DNA of 8,632 bases from Candidatus Bathycorpusculum sp. Lineage in GTDB: Archaea; Thermoproteota; Bathyarchaeia; Bathyarchaeales; Bathycorpusculaceae. Positions within the stretch are counted from its first letter, which is position 1. Each line of letters starts with the position of its first letter. Shown in pieces: positions 1-6,234 of the stretch. Under the pieces are notes generated by a model, which had not been told where the DNA came from, did no database searches, and saw only the letters and a list, made by a program, of their open reading frames with translations. A program made the position numbers and the translations under genes. The stretch covers positions 1 through 8,632 of the forward strand of contig WREZ01000042.1 of assembly GCA_009779045.1 (NCBI GenBank). The letters are read 5' to 3'.

Positions 1-7
1 CGACAAC

Positions 8-16
8 TTATATAAG
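8..16 (+). promoter_or_regulatory. TATA-like box upstream of the small membrane protein gene
   Basis: TTATATAAG resembles an archaeal TATA box. Its centre is about 26 bases before position 38, which would give a leader of roughly 18 bases before the GTG at 56. A second A/T tract (TATATAATG, 37-45) would place the transcript start inside the gene and fits less well. No BRE can be judged so close to the window edge. Confidence 0.4.
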
Positions 17-55
17 TCATGACTGTTGTATATTACTATATAATGTGGTGTTAAT

Positions 56-346
56 GTGAGCAAAAACACAATAACAAAACTAAAGCCTAACTCCCAAAAC
101 AAATTACAAATTATTTGCCCAAAAACCATAATCTTAACCATTATAACAATACTACTTGTAATATTACTAATCTTAACATTTACACCTGTTTTTGAAAATA
201 AATCAGCTACTGCAATACCTGCCCACGTTGAGTTTAACCATATCGACATTTATCCTACATTCTACTGTAATTTGTACACAAACGGTGTGTATAGCGAAAA
301 TGATGGCCCTATAGATAACCATTTTTTGTACATGCACTCATTTTGA
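56..346 (+). CDS. Small single-pass membrane protein, unknown function
   Basis: I do not recognise this 96-residue product. The N-terminal 23 residues are polar and basic (SKN, KLK, NKLQ). One strongly hydrophobic helix follows at about residues 24-43, rich in I, L and T. The remaining ~50 residues (47-96) are polar with several aromatic residues, two histidines and one cysteine, and have no recognisable domain. The basic N-terminus followed by a helix suggests a signal anchor with the C-terminal part outside the cell. GTG at 56 is the only sensible start, because the frame is closed just upstream; a TATA-like box lies at 8-16. It stands alone and converges with the cobamide operon. The abrupt end (HFLYMHSF) leaves room for a truncated larger protein, but I found no continuation in other frames. 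Confidence 0.5.
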   Translation: MSKNTITKLKPNSQNKLQIICPKTIILTIITILLVILLILTFTPVFENKSATAIPAHVEFNHIDIYPTFYCNLYTNGVYSENDGPIDNHFLYMHSF

Positions 347-429
347 CACACACCTGAAAATTAACACACAAAAAACTGTTTTTACCATGAAAATGGTGAG
401 TGTTCACGTTAGATGCCTAAGTGATTTTT

Positions 430-475
430 TGTGACTTTACTTGTTTTCGCGTCTCTTTACCCTGAGTAAGTCACA
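430..475 (+). terminator. Bulged hairpin, possible terminator or structured RNA
   Basis: TGTGACTT (430-437) pairs with AAGTCACA (468-475). After a single unpaired T at 438, ACT (439-441) pairs with AGT (465-467). This gives 11 base pairs closing a loop of about 23 bases. On the + strand it is followed by ATTTT (476-480) and T5 at 491-495, which suits the 3' end of a transcript from the small membrane protein gene. Archaeal termination does not usually need a hairpin, so a small RNA is an alternative. Confidence 0.3.
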
Positions 476-520
476 CATTTTCGTCATCAATTTTTGCCCA
501 CTTACCACTACAGAGGCCAA

Positions 521-547
521 ACTACTGAAAAACTATCTATAAGTAGT
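521..547 (-). terminator. Weak hairpin with U tract downstream of cbiB
   Basis: ACTACT (521-526) and AGTAGT (542-547) form a 6-bp inverted repeat. On the minus strand it starts 15 bases past the cbiB stop and carries a T5 run in its loop (complement of 528-532). It could mark the 3' end of the cobamide operon. The stem is short and the call is tentative. Confidence 0.25.
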
Positions 548-562
548 CCCTCTTAATTTTTG

Positions 563-1555
563 TTAGATGATGATTAAATAAATTTTTAAAATTATTATTG
601 GTATGACTATGGTGGTTAGTCCAAATAGTAGTGCTGTTGTGGTCATTATTTTTAGTGCTTTAAAGATGCATTCTGGTGTTATGGGTCCTTTGTCGCCTAA
701 GGTGTAGTGTTGGGGTTTTGATAGTTGTGTTTCTAGGGCACCTGCCATGGCTCCTATGGTGTAGCCTGCGTTGGGTGAGGCGGTTTTGTTTTTGTCACGT
801 TTGAGTATACGCCATGACTCTTTAGCGTTCTCTCCTGTTATTCCTGCGGCTATGACCATTAATAGGGCTGTTAAGCGTGAGGGTATATAGTTAGCGGCGG
901 TGTCCATTTTTGCGCTAAACCAGCCGATATTGCGTAATTCAGGAGTTTTGTATGCTACCATGGAGTCTAAAGTGTTAATTACCCTATAAATAAAGGCGCC
1001 AGGAACTCCTAGGAAGGCGTAAAAGAGAAATGGTCCCGTTATGCCATCTGTGGTGCTCTCAGCAATAGACTCTACAGCGGCGGACATAATTTGTTCTTCA
1101 TTTAAACTGTCTGGGTCTCTGCGAACAATGTATGGTAAATATTTGCGTGCTGTTTCTACATCGTTATTTTTAAGTGCTTTAGCAATAGGTACTGTGTAAC
1201 GGCGCATGCATTTAATTGCAAAAGTGGACTTGAAAAGAGCTGCTCCTACAATAATGTAGAGTATTCTCCAGCCTAAATAAAATCTGATAAACCAAAGACC
1301 CAACATCACTGGAGATGCAGCAAGAAATGCTACACAAACAAGTAGGAGTACTCCGTTGGTTTTTTCTATTTTAGCGCTTTTATTTTTCAATTTTGGTCTA
1401 AGATAACCTATGACTTTTCCTATACCTACTGTTGGATGTATTTTATCTGGAATTTCACCTAAAACAAGATCAAGCAAAAATGCTAAGGCAAAGATAAATA
1501 CAGCATCGGTAAAGAGCTCGTGTAAGGGAAACATGCTTATTATTGCTAAATTCAC
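563..1555 (-). CDS. cbiB: Adenosylcobinamide-phosphate synthase CbiB/CobD
   Basis: This membrane enzyme attaches (R)-1-aminopropanol phosphate to adenosylcobyric acid, giving adenosylcobinamide phosphate. At 330 residues it has the usual family length. It shows the N-terminal hydrophobic helix with LLDL (27-30) and the HP pair (40-41), the central signature from VRRDP (134-138) through AAVESIAEST to the NTLDSMVAYK end at about 193, and SPNAGYTIGAMAGAL near 250-264. Four or five membrane helices are apparent, including the hydrophobic C-terminus. GTG at 1555 lies 7 bases after the preceding stop; an in-frame ATG at 1534 would shorten it by 7 residues, and neither has a clear Shine-Dalgarno. 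It is the last gene of the operon, directly after the decarboxylase that makes its substrate. The 3' third has A/C-ending codons, unlike apgM in the same operon. Confidence 0.93.
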   Translation of the reverse strand: MNLAIISMFPLHELFTDAVFIFALAFLLDLVLGEIPDKIHPTVGIGKVIGYLRPKLKNKSAKIEKTNGVLLLVCVAFLAASPVMLGLWFIRFYLGWRILYIIVGAALFKSTFAIKCMRRYTVPIAKALKNNDVETARKYLPYIVRRDPDSLNEEQIMSAAVESIAESTTDGITGPFLFYAFLGVPGAFIYRVINTLDSMVAYKTPELRNIGWFSAKMDTAANYIPSRLTALLMVIAAGITGENAKESWRILKRDKNKTASPNAGYTIGAMAGALETQLSKPQHYTLGDKGPITPECIFKALKIMTTTALLFGLTTIVIPIIILKIYLIII

Positions 1556-1562
1556 TTTTATC

Positions 1563-2687
1563 TTATAATACTTTACCTAGCGCCTGCAATAACCTAACAT
1601 TTTCCTCATGTAACCTAATAGCAATACGAATATAATATGGGTTTAACACTTTAAAACTGCTACAATCTCTTATCATAATGCCCTGTAAAAGCAACTTTTG
1701 CGCCAATTCTGCTGCAGTATAACCTGTTTTCTGAATGTCTATAAAGAAAAAGTTTGCATCAGGCGTAAAAACCCTAAAACCATTAACACTTTCCAAACCC
1801 TTCTGTAGATATGCTTTCTCTTCACAAATTAACTGGCGAGTCTTCTGTAAATGCTCCACATCATTTAACGCCTCCACTGCCGCTGCTTGTGCTAAACAAT
1901 TAACGTTCCAAGGAATCTTTGTACACATAAGAACATCAATAATCTCCCTACAAGCAACACCGTATCCCACACGCAAACCTGTTAAACCAAACAGTTTGGT
2001 AAAACTGCGTAAAATAAACAAATTAGGATACTTATCTATCTGACCAATTACAGAGAGTGTTTGTTCATTTTCTACAAATTCTAAAAAGTCCTCATCCAAA
2101 AAAACCAAAATATTCTCAGCTAAAGCAAAATCCAAAATACGCCTCAAATCGTCTGATGGAACTAAAAGACTAGTAGGATTATTTGGATTACAAACAAAAA
2201 CCATTTTTGCACCCGCTGCCATGCCTGCGATGAAGGCATCAGTATCTAACATTTTATCCTCCCTCAGGTTAATGAAACGAATGTCTGCTCCTGTTTTTCG
2301 CACCGCCCCCTCATACTCCCCAAAAGTCGGTGCCGCCATAATAACTATATCGCCTTTTGAGAGAAAAACCTCCGCAAAAAGATACATAAGCTCAGTTGAA
2401 CCATTACCTACAACAATATTCTCCACTGCAACATTATAATGATTAGCTATAACCACCCGTAGCTCAGACGATGTAGAATCCGGATAAGCCGCTACTTGAC
2501 CAAACGCAGCCTCTGCCGCAGCTAATGCTTTCATAGAAGTACCTAAGGGGTTAACACTGGAGCTAAAATCTAAAAGCGCTTCACGTCTAAATCCACTTTT
2601 ACATGCAGCATCCAAAACCTCACCACCGTGAACGCACGGCTTAAGATTTCTAATATGATCCTTAACTAAGCTTGAAATAGGCTTCAT
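1563..2687 (-). CDS. cobD: L-threonine-O-3-phosphate decarboxylase (CobD-type, PLP enzyme)
   Basis: This is a fold-type I PLP enzyme of the histidinol-phosphate aminotransferase/CobD branch. CobD converts L-threonine O-3-phosphate to (R)-1-aminopropanol O-2-phosphate for the cobamide lower-loop linker. The 374 residues show HGG at 20-22 (typical of CobD), DFSSSVNPLG at 40-49, CNPNNPT at 166-172, DED at 198-200 (the pyridine-ring Asp, usually DEA), the SFTK motif with PLP lysine K231, R239 in LRVGYG, and RIAIR with R358 for the carboxylate. There is no C-terminal zinc or kinase extension of the kind reported for a bifunctional Methanosarcina CobD, so the threonine kinase must be elsewhere. ATG 2687 follows the apgM stop by 6 bases and cbiB follows by 7, so translation is probably coupled. 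HisC is the main alternative; the HGG motif and the cbiB neighbour argue for CobD. Confidence 0.85.
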   Translation of the reverse strand: MKPISSLVKDHIRNLKPCVHGGEVLDAACKSGFRREALLDFSSSVNPLGTSMKALAAAEAAFGQVAAYPDSTSSELRVVIANHYNVAVENIVVGNGSTELMYLFAEVFLSKGDIVIMAAPTFGEYEGAVRKTGADIRFINLREDKMLDTDAFIAGMAAGAKMVFVCNPNNPTSLLVPSDDLRRILDFALAENILVFLDEDFLEFVENEQTLSVIGQIDKYPNLFILRSFTKLFGLTGLRVGYGVACREIIDVLMCTKIPWNVNCLAQAAAVEALNDVEHLQKTRQLICEEKAYLQKGLESVNGFRVFTPDANFFFIDIQKTGYTAAELAQKLLLQGIMIRDCSSFKVLNPYYIRIAIRLHEENVRLLQALGKVL

Positions 2688-2693
2688 ATTTTG

Positions 2694-3935
2694 TTACCAG
2701 CCAAGTTTTTCAGGTTTACCCATATAGTTTAGCACCATGGGCATTATGTCTTTGCCTCTAATACGCCCCAATCCCCCTTTATAGGCTAAACGCTCACTAA
2801 ACCCATTTACGCCATCTGACACAACATTACCACCTGCAAAACACACCGGTACAGCATCACCCGTATGCGCCCTAAACCTACAAGACGTAACATGATCTGA
2901 CACCAAAACAACCACAGTATCTAACAAGTCAACTCCTGCCATAATCCTACCTACTAAGGCGTCAATTTTTTGTATAATGCCAATTTTGCCAGCAACATTT
3001 CCATCATGACTAGCCTCATCAGGTGCCTCCACATGAACATACACAAAATCACTTCCTGCTTCAAACGCAGAAAACACCGCATCCGCCTTAGCCAATGTAT
3101 CCGTATCCAAATCCCCCGTAGCCCCCACAACATCTACAATGTCCATACCACTAAACTTACCTATACCCTTAATCAAACTCGCCGCAGCAACACACGACGC
3201 CCTCAAACCATACCTTTCCCCAAAAGGCACCATATCTGGTCTCCCACACCCACTCCACGGCAAAACAGCATTCGCAGACAACTTACCCTCCAACACACGC
3301 TCCACATTAACCGGATGAACCCTTAACATTTGGTTAGATAAATGAATGAACTCATTTAACACATCAGCTGTATGCTTAGCCTCAAAAGAACCATCCAAAG
3401 GCGCAACAGCCCCCACAACACTACCAACCTTAGGCAAAACAGCAGACACATTACCCGAAAGCCCCTCACCCCTCAAAACCAACGCACCCTTAAAACCCAA
3501 ACCCTGCCTAAAAAACACCTCAACATTAGAATGCACCCTAAGACGAACCTGCTCCACGCACTCACCTAAAACCTTCGCCTCAACACCCCCTATCCTACCC
3601 GCACGCTCATCCACCAAACACAAACCCTCATCAACAGTAACAAAATTACATCTAAACGCCAAATCACCCACACCAACATTCAAACCCAAACCCGCCGCCT
3701 CAAAAGCTCCACGCCCTCTACACACAAATTCCGAATCATAACCCAAAAAAGCCAAATTCGCAGCATCACTACCCGGTGCAATACCAGGCGCAATAGGATC
3801 CAACAAACCCAAAACACCACGACAAGCTAACGCATTCATTGACTCAACATTAGCCACCTCTAACGGAGTCATATCACCAAGCTCCTGCAACGGCAAATCA
3901 GCCATACCATCACCAACAATTAAAACACAACGCAT
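2694..3935 (-). CDS. apgM: Archaeal phosphoglycerate-mutase family protein (ApgM; possible threonine/homoserine kinase)
   Basis: This alkaline-phosphatase-superfamily protein is of the archaeal cofactor-independent phosphoglycerate mutase type, which interconverts 3- and 2-phosphoglycerate. It has 413 residues from ATG 3935. Metal and catalytic motifs are intact: GDGMAD with D9, GSDAAN with S56, PDEASH with D306 and H310, SDH with D347 and H348, and the later H357. Other family landmarks are GRGAFEAAG and GATGDLDTD. The usual SDHxTP reads SDHVTS here. The frame opens further upstream (GTG 3962), but ATG 3935 gives the standard MRCVLIVGDGM start and has a Shine-Dalgarno, GAGGTG, at 3942-3947 with 6-base spacing. 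It is first in an operon with CobD and CbiB; some relatives of this family are predicted amino-acid kinases, so a role making threonine phosphate is possible. The coding strand is strikingly G/T-rich. Confidence 0.85.
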   Translation of the reverse strand: MRCVLIVGDGMADLPLQELGDMTPLEVANVESMNALACRGVLGLLDPIAPGIAPGSDAANLAFLGYDSEFVCRGRGAFEAAGLGLNVGVGDLAFRCNFVTVDEGLCLVDERAGRIGGVEAKVLGECVEQVRLRVHSNVEVFFRQGLGFKGALVLRGEGLSGNVSAVLPKVGSVVGAVAPLDGSFEAKHTADVLNEFIHLSNQMLRVHPVNVERVLEGKLSANAVLPWSGCGRPDMVPFGERYGLRASCVAAASLIKGIGKFSGMDIVDVVGATGDLDTDTLAKADAVFSAFEAGSDFVYVHVEAPDEASHDGNVAGKIGIIQKIDALVGRIMAGVDLLDTVVVLVSDHVTSCRFRAHTGDAVPVCFAGGNVVSDGVNGFSERLAYKGGLGRIRGKDIMPMVLNYMGKPEKLGW

Positions 3936-3941
3936 ACAGTA

Positions 3942-3947
3942 CACCTC
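3942..3947 (-). promoter_or_regulatory. Shine-Dalgarno that fixes the apgM start
   Basis: On the minus strand this reads GAGGTG, followed by TACTGT and then ATG at 3935. The match and the 6-base spacing favour ATG 3935 over the in-frame GTG at 3962, which has no such motif. Most other operon-internal genes here lack a clear motif. Confidence 0.6.
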
Positions 3948-3962
3948 AACAAATACGCTCAC

Positions 3963-3990
3963 TGTTTACCTGTCAAACCCACAGTAAACA
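3963..3990. promoter_or_regulatory. Inverted repeat in the cobamide operon promoter, possible operator
   Basis: TGTTTAC (3963-3969) and GTAAACA (3984-3990) are a perfect 7-bp inverted repeat with a 14-base spacer. ACTGT/ACAGT (3961-3965 and 3981-3985) form an overlapping inverted pair. The dyad sits just downstream of the TATA-like tract and spans the expected transcript start (~3970), where a bound repressor would block initiation. No regulator can be assigned. Confidence 0.35.
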
Positions 3991-4005
3991 TATAAATTTT
4001 TTTAA
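3989..4005 (-). promoter_or_regulatory. TATA-like promoter of the apgM-cobD-cbiB operon
   Basis: On the minus strand this A/T tract reads as a run of A followed by TTTATATG. A transcript start about 26 bases downstream, near 3970, would leave a leader of about 35 bases before ATG 3935, which suits a gene with a Shine-Dalgarno. It lies back to back with the dph5 promoter. Confidence 0.4.
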
Positions 4006-4060
4006 TACAAAAACCAACACCACACACTACCTACCAACAAAAACAACACAAATGTTTTAA

Positions 4061-4080
4061 TTTTTTAAACCCAAAATATA
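4061..4080 (+). promoter_or_regulatory. TATA-like promoter of the dph5 operon
   Basis: TTTTTTAAA (4061-4069) is a plausible TATA box; AAAATATA (4073-4080) is a second candidate. A centre near 4065 predicts initiation at about 4091-4094, essentially at the ATG, so the transcript may be leaderless. This argues against the GTG at 4085 as start. Confidence 0.4.
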
Positions 4081-4093
4081 CCTAGTGTGTAAC

Positions 4094-4894
4094 ATGATGA
4101 AGGAACTTGTCTTTGTAGGCTTGGGCTTAAATGACGAATACGGTATTACACTAAAGGGTTTAGAAGAACTAAAAACAGCAGACACCATATTTATGGAAAC
4201 ATACACTAGTCGTATGCCCGACTTTAACATGCAACATTTAGAAGAGCTCTGTAACAAAAAAATACAATTAATTACACGCCAAACACTTGAAGAAGAAAAC
4301 GGCCAACAAATTCTTCAAGCAGCAGAATTAGGTAAAACAATATTTTTAGTCCCCGGTGACCCCTTCATTGCAACAACACATGTTACCTTACGTATAGACG
4401 CCAAAAAAAGGGGTGTGGCAACACGAATTGTACATGGAATATCTATAATGTCTGCTATAGTTAGCTTATCAGGTCTTCACAATTACAAATTTGGTAAAAC
4501 CGTTACAATTCCTTTCTCTGAAACTCCCGCTGAAACCCCATACAACGTCCTTACCCAAAACAAAAAATTAGGTCTACACACTCTATGTCTTTTAGATTTA
4601 AGAGAGCCTGAAAACCGTTATCTAACAATTAACCAAGCAATCCAAACTCTGCAAATAGTAGAGCAGCAAAAACAACAAAACACCATCACTCCAGATACAG
4701 TGGCTATTGGAATTGCCCGTGCAGGTAATAATAAACCTGCTTTAAAGGCTGGTTTTCTTAAAAACTTGATTAATTTTGACTTTGGTATGCCTCCTTATAG
4801 TTTAATTTTTCCAGGTGATCTTCATTTTATGGAGGTTGACGCTTTAATTGCCTTTGCAGATGCTCCTGTTGAACTTAAGAGGTTGTTTAAATGA
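4094..4894 (+). CDS. dph5: Diphthine synthase Dph5 (diphthamide methyltransferase)
   Basis: Dph5 is an S-adenosylmethionine-dependent methyltransferase that methylates the modified histidine of elongation factor 2 in diphthamide synthesis. It belongs to the tetrapyrrole methylase fold, as shown by FVGLGLNDEYGITLKGLE at the N-terminus, the VPGDPFIATTH motif about 85 residues in, IVHGISIMSA followed by SGLHNYKFG, and the C-terminal SLIFPGDLHFMEVDAL block. The length (265-266 residues) matches the family. The frame opens at GTG 4085, but ATG 4094 or 4097 gives the conventional short start before the glycine-rich loop and fits the promoter spacing. Its stop overlaps the next start by four bases (ATGA). 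The first three quarters are A/C-rich, with a switch to G/T-rich codons at about 4690-4740. Confidence 0.94.
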   Translation: MMKELVFVGLGLNDEYGITLKGLEELKTADTIFMETYTSRMPDFNMQHLEELCNKKIQLITRQTLEEENGQQILQAAELGKTIFLVPGDPFIATTHVTLRIDAKKRGVATRIVHGISIMSAIVSLSGLHNYKFGKTVTIPFSETPAETPYNVLTQNKKLGLHTLCLLDLREPENRYLTINQAIQTLQIVEQQKQQNTITPDTVAIGIARAGNNKPALKAGFLKNLINFDFGMPPYSLIFPGDLHFMEVDALIAFADAPVELKRLFK

Positions 4895-5175
4895 GTCTTG
4901 AAACTTTAACTAGTAAGTATATTGATTCTGCAGAATTTGTGTTAAAAACAATGCAGCAGAATCCTACACCTGTAAGCATAGATAGTGCGGCTGTTAATAA
5001 TTTGATATCTTATGTTTATGATTATTTGGCTGATGCAAAGTATTATAAGGCAAGCGGTAAGCTTGAAACTAGTCTAACCTCTATAGCTTATTGCGAGGGG
5101 TTACTTGACGCTTTAAGACTCCTTGGAGCAGTGACATTTGAGTGGCCAACCAGAAAAATGCAGACCGAAAAATAG
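4891..5175 (+). CDS. DUF357-type archaeal protein, unknown function
   Basis: This small helical protein of 94 residues resembles the archaeal DUF357 family. The recognisable part is YDYLADAKYYKASGKLETSL (about 43-62) followed by TSIAYCEGLLDALRLLG (about 63-79). Regular spacing of alanine, leucine and tyrosine suggests two or more amphipathic helices. It has no signal or membrane segment and should be cytoplasmic. The function of the family is unknown. ATG 4891 overlaps the dph5 stop by four bases, and the 3' end overlaps the start of ribL by 34 bases, so the three genes are very likely translationally coupled. Sitting directly before ribL suggests a housekeeping role linked to that gene, but nothing in the sequence shows a binding partner. 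Confidence 0.75.
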   Translation: MSLETLTSKYIDSAEFVLKTMQQNPTPVSIDSAAVNNLISYVYDYLADAKYYKASGKLETSLTSIAYCEGLLDALRLLGAVTFEWPTRKMQTEK

Positions 5176-5612
5176 TACTTGCCAGTGGCGTATTTGACCT
5201 GCTACATTTAGGGCACGTAAAATTCTTAGAGGAAGCAAAGCGTGTCGGAGGAGAAAATGCTAAGCTTGTTGTTATTATAGCTCGTGATAACACAGTTGAG
5301 CGTATTAAACATCAAAAACCCATAATGTCTGAAAACCAACGAAGAGCTCTTGTAGAGTCTCTTAAAGTTGTTGACTTGGCTGTTTTAGGTTTTGAGAACA
5401 TGGATATAAGTGAAGTGGTAGCGAAAATCCAGCCGCATTTTATTGTTTTAGGTTATGATCAAGATAAAATGGCAAAAGATGTAGCTCTTTATCTTAAAAC
5501 GTATAATTCGTTAGTGCAGCTTGTTAGAATTGGTAAATTTGAAGCTGATGCTTTAGATAGTTCTTCAAAGATTAAACAAAAAATAGTTGAGAAGTTCCCA
5601 AATGATCGTTAA
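5142..5612 (+). CDS. ribL: FAD synthetase RibL (archaeal FMN adenylyltransferase)
   Basis: RibL transfers AMP from ATP to FMN to make FAD, the last step of archaeal flavin synthesis. The 156 residues form one cytidylyltransferase-like domain: GVFDLLHLGH at 16-25 with the HxGH nucleotide motif at 22-25, RDNTVERIKHQKP at 48-60, LGYDQD at 103-108, and SSSKI at 130-134, equivalent to the late serine/threonine phosphate-contact motif. GTG 5142 is the only start upstream of the catalytic motif; a GGAG at 5125-5128 is 13 bases away, rather far, so coupling to DUF357 is more likely. The protein has no cysteine, although the characterised Methanocaldococcus enzyme is described, from memory, as air-sensitive because of C-terminal cysteines. 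A glycerol-3-phosphate or other cytidylyltransferase is the alternative; RibL fits the archaeal motif pattern best. Confidence 0.88.
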   Translation: MANQKNADRKIVLASGVFDLLHLGHVKFLEEAKRVGGENAKLVVIIARDNTVERIKHQKPIMSENQRRALVESLKVVDLAVLGFENMDISEVVAKIQPHFIVLGYDQDKMAKDVALYLKTYNSLVQLVRIGKFEADALDSSSKIKQKIVEKFPNDR

Positions 5613-6234
5613 AGTTCCAAAAAGCTCTCAAGCATACAAAATTACCTATATTCTAATTGTCCTAAATATTGTTCTCTACATTTTTTGTGCTTTTGTAGGT
5701 GGAAATGCTTTTGAAATAGATTATTCCGTAGTAAATGTGCTGGGGCAAAATAATCCGTTAATTTTAACGTATGGGTTTCCGTTTTATTATCAATTGTTTA
5801 CTTCCATGTTTATCCACGCTGACTTAATGCATATCGGAGGCAATTTGCTGTTTCTTTTAATCTTTGGGTTAAGAGCAGAAGAAATGTTTTCCCTACCTGA
5901 ATACTTGAGCATATACCTCTTAGGCGGCTTAACAGGTAACTTGCTCTCTTTAGCATCACGTGATCCCATTATCTCCGTTGGCGCTTCAGGTGCCATATTT
6001 GCCCTCTTTGGAGCCTGCATAATATATGACCGAAAAGCCGCCCGCCAATCCATTATTGGCGCTTTAGTATTTGCCTTCTTCATATTTGTTATAAACATAG
6101 GACAAAACGTTAACTTACTAGCGCATCTAGGCGGATTGGCCTTTGGACTAATTGCCGGTTACCTTTTAGCATCAAAACGCAAATCATCAGAGGAACATCA
6201 ATACATAATTAACTACTCTTATCAACCGACATAG
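5602..6234 (+). CDS. Rhomboid-family intramembrane serine protease
   Basis: This polytopic membrane protease cleaves substrates within the membrane. The 210-residue product has about six hydrophobic segments, which matches the compact prokaryotic rhomboid core. Family residues are all present: HIGGNLLFLLIFG with H77 and N81 (oxyanion hole), GASGAIFALFG with catalytic S129, and AHLGGLAFG with catalytic H175. A short basic N-terminus and a polar tail of about 30 residues flank the core. The frame opens at TTG 5587, but ATG 5602 is a better start and overlaps ribL by 11 bases, so the gene is the last of the dph5 operon. Three TAG codons stand in a row at 6232-6240. Its 3' end overlaps the convergent riboflavin kinase gene by 26 bases. 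No substrate is evident. Confidence 0.92.
   Translation: MIVKVPKSSQAYKITYILIVLNIVLYIFCAFVGGNAFEIDYSVVNVLGQNNPLILTYGFPFYYQLFTSMFIHADLMHIGGNLLFLLIFGLRAEEMFSLPEYLSIYLLGGLTGNLLSLASRDPIISVGASGAIFALFGACIIYDRKAARQSIIGALVFAFFIFVINIGQNVNLLAHLGGLAFGLIAGYLLASKRKSSEEHQYIINYSYQPT

Larger units (their letters stand above)
347..562. other. Gene-free convergent spacer
   Basis: This spacer lies between the 3' ends of the small membrane protein gene and cbiB. I see no open frame with coding character. It holds T tracts at 379-383, 425-430 and 491-495, a small stem with a GAAA loop at 384-397 (ACCAT/ATGGT), and two hairpins listed separately (430-475 and 521-547). A role in ending transcription from both sides is the simplest reading. 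Confidence 0.5.

Noticed and set aside
1735..2043. + strand open frame opposite threonine-phosphate decarboxylase
   Set aside because: It lies across the PLP-lysine region of a clear enzyme gene and has no independent start signal.
2970..3326. + strand open frame antisense to apgM (118 codons)
   Set aside because: Its composition is T/R/N/H-rich shadow coding and the opposite strand encodes intact catalytic motifs of ApgM.
3346..3741. Long + strand open frame antisense to apgM (131 codons)
   Set aside because: It is rich in T, P, K and S, has no domain, and is explained by the strong A/C bias of this strand opposite a well-supported apgM gene.
3936..4093. Possible cobalamin riboswitch before the cobamide operon
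   Set aside because: The region is short, A/T-rich, and lacks the conserved B12-box; such riboswitches are not expected in archaea.
5790..6098. - strand open frame opposite the rhomboid gene
   Set aside because: The + strand carries catalytic Ser and His of a rhomboid protease; the opposite frame shows no domain.
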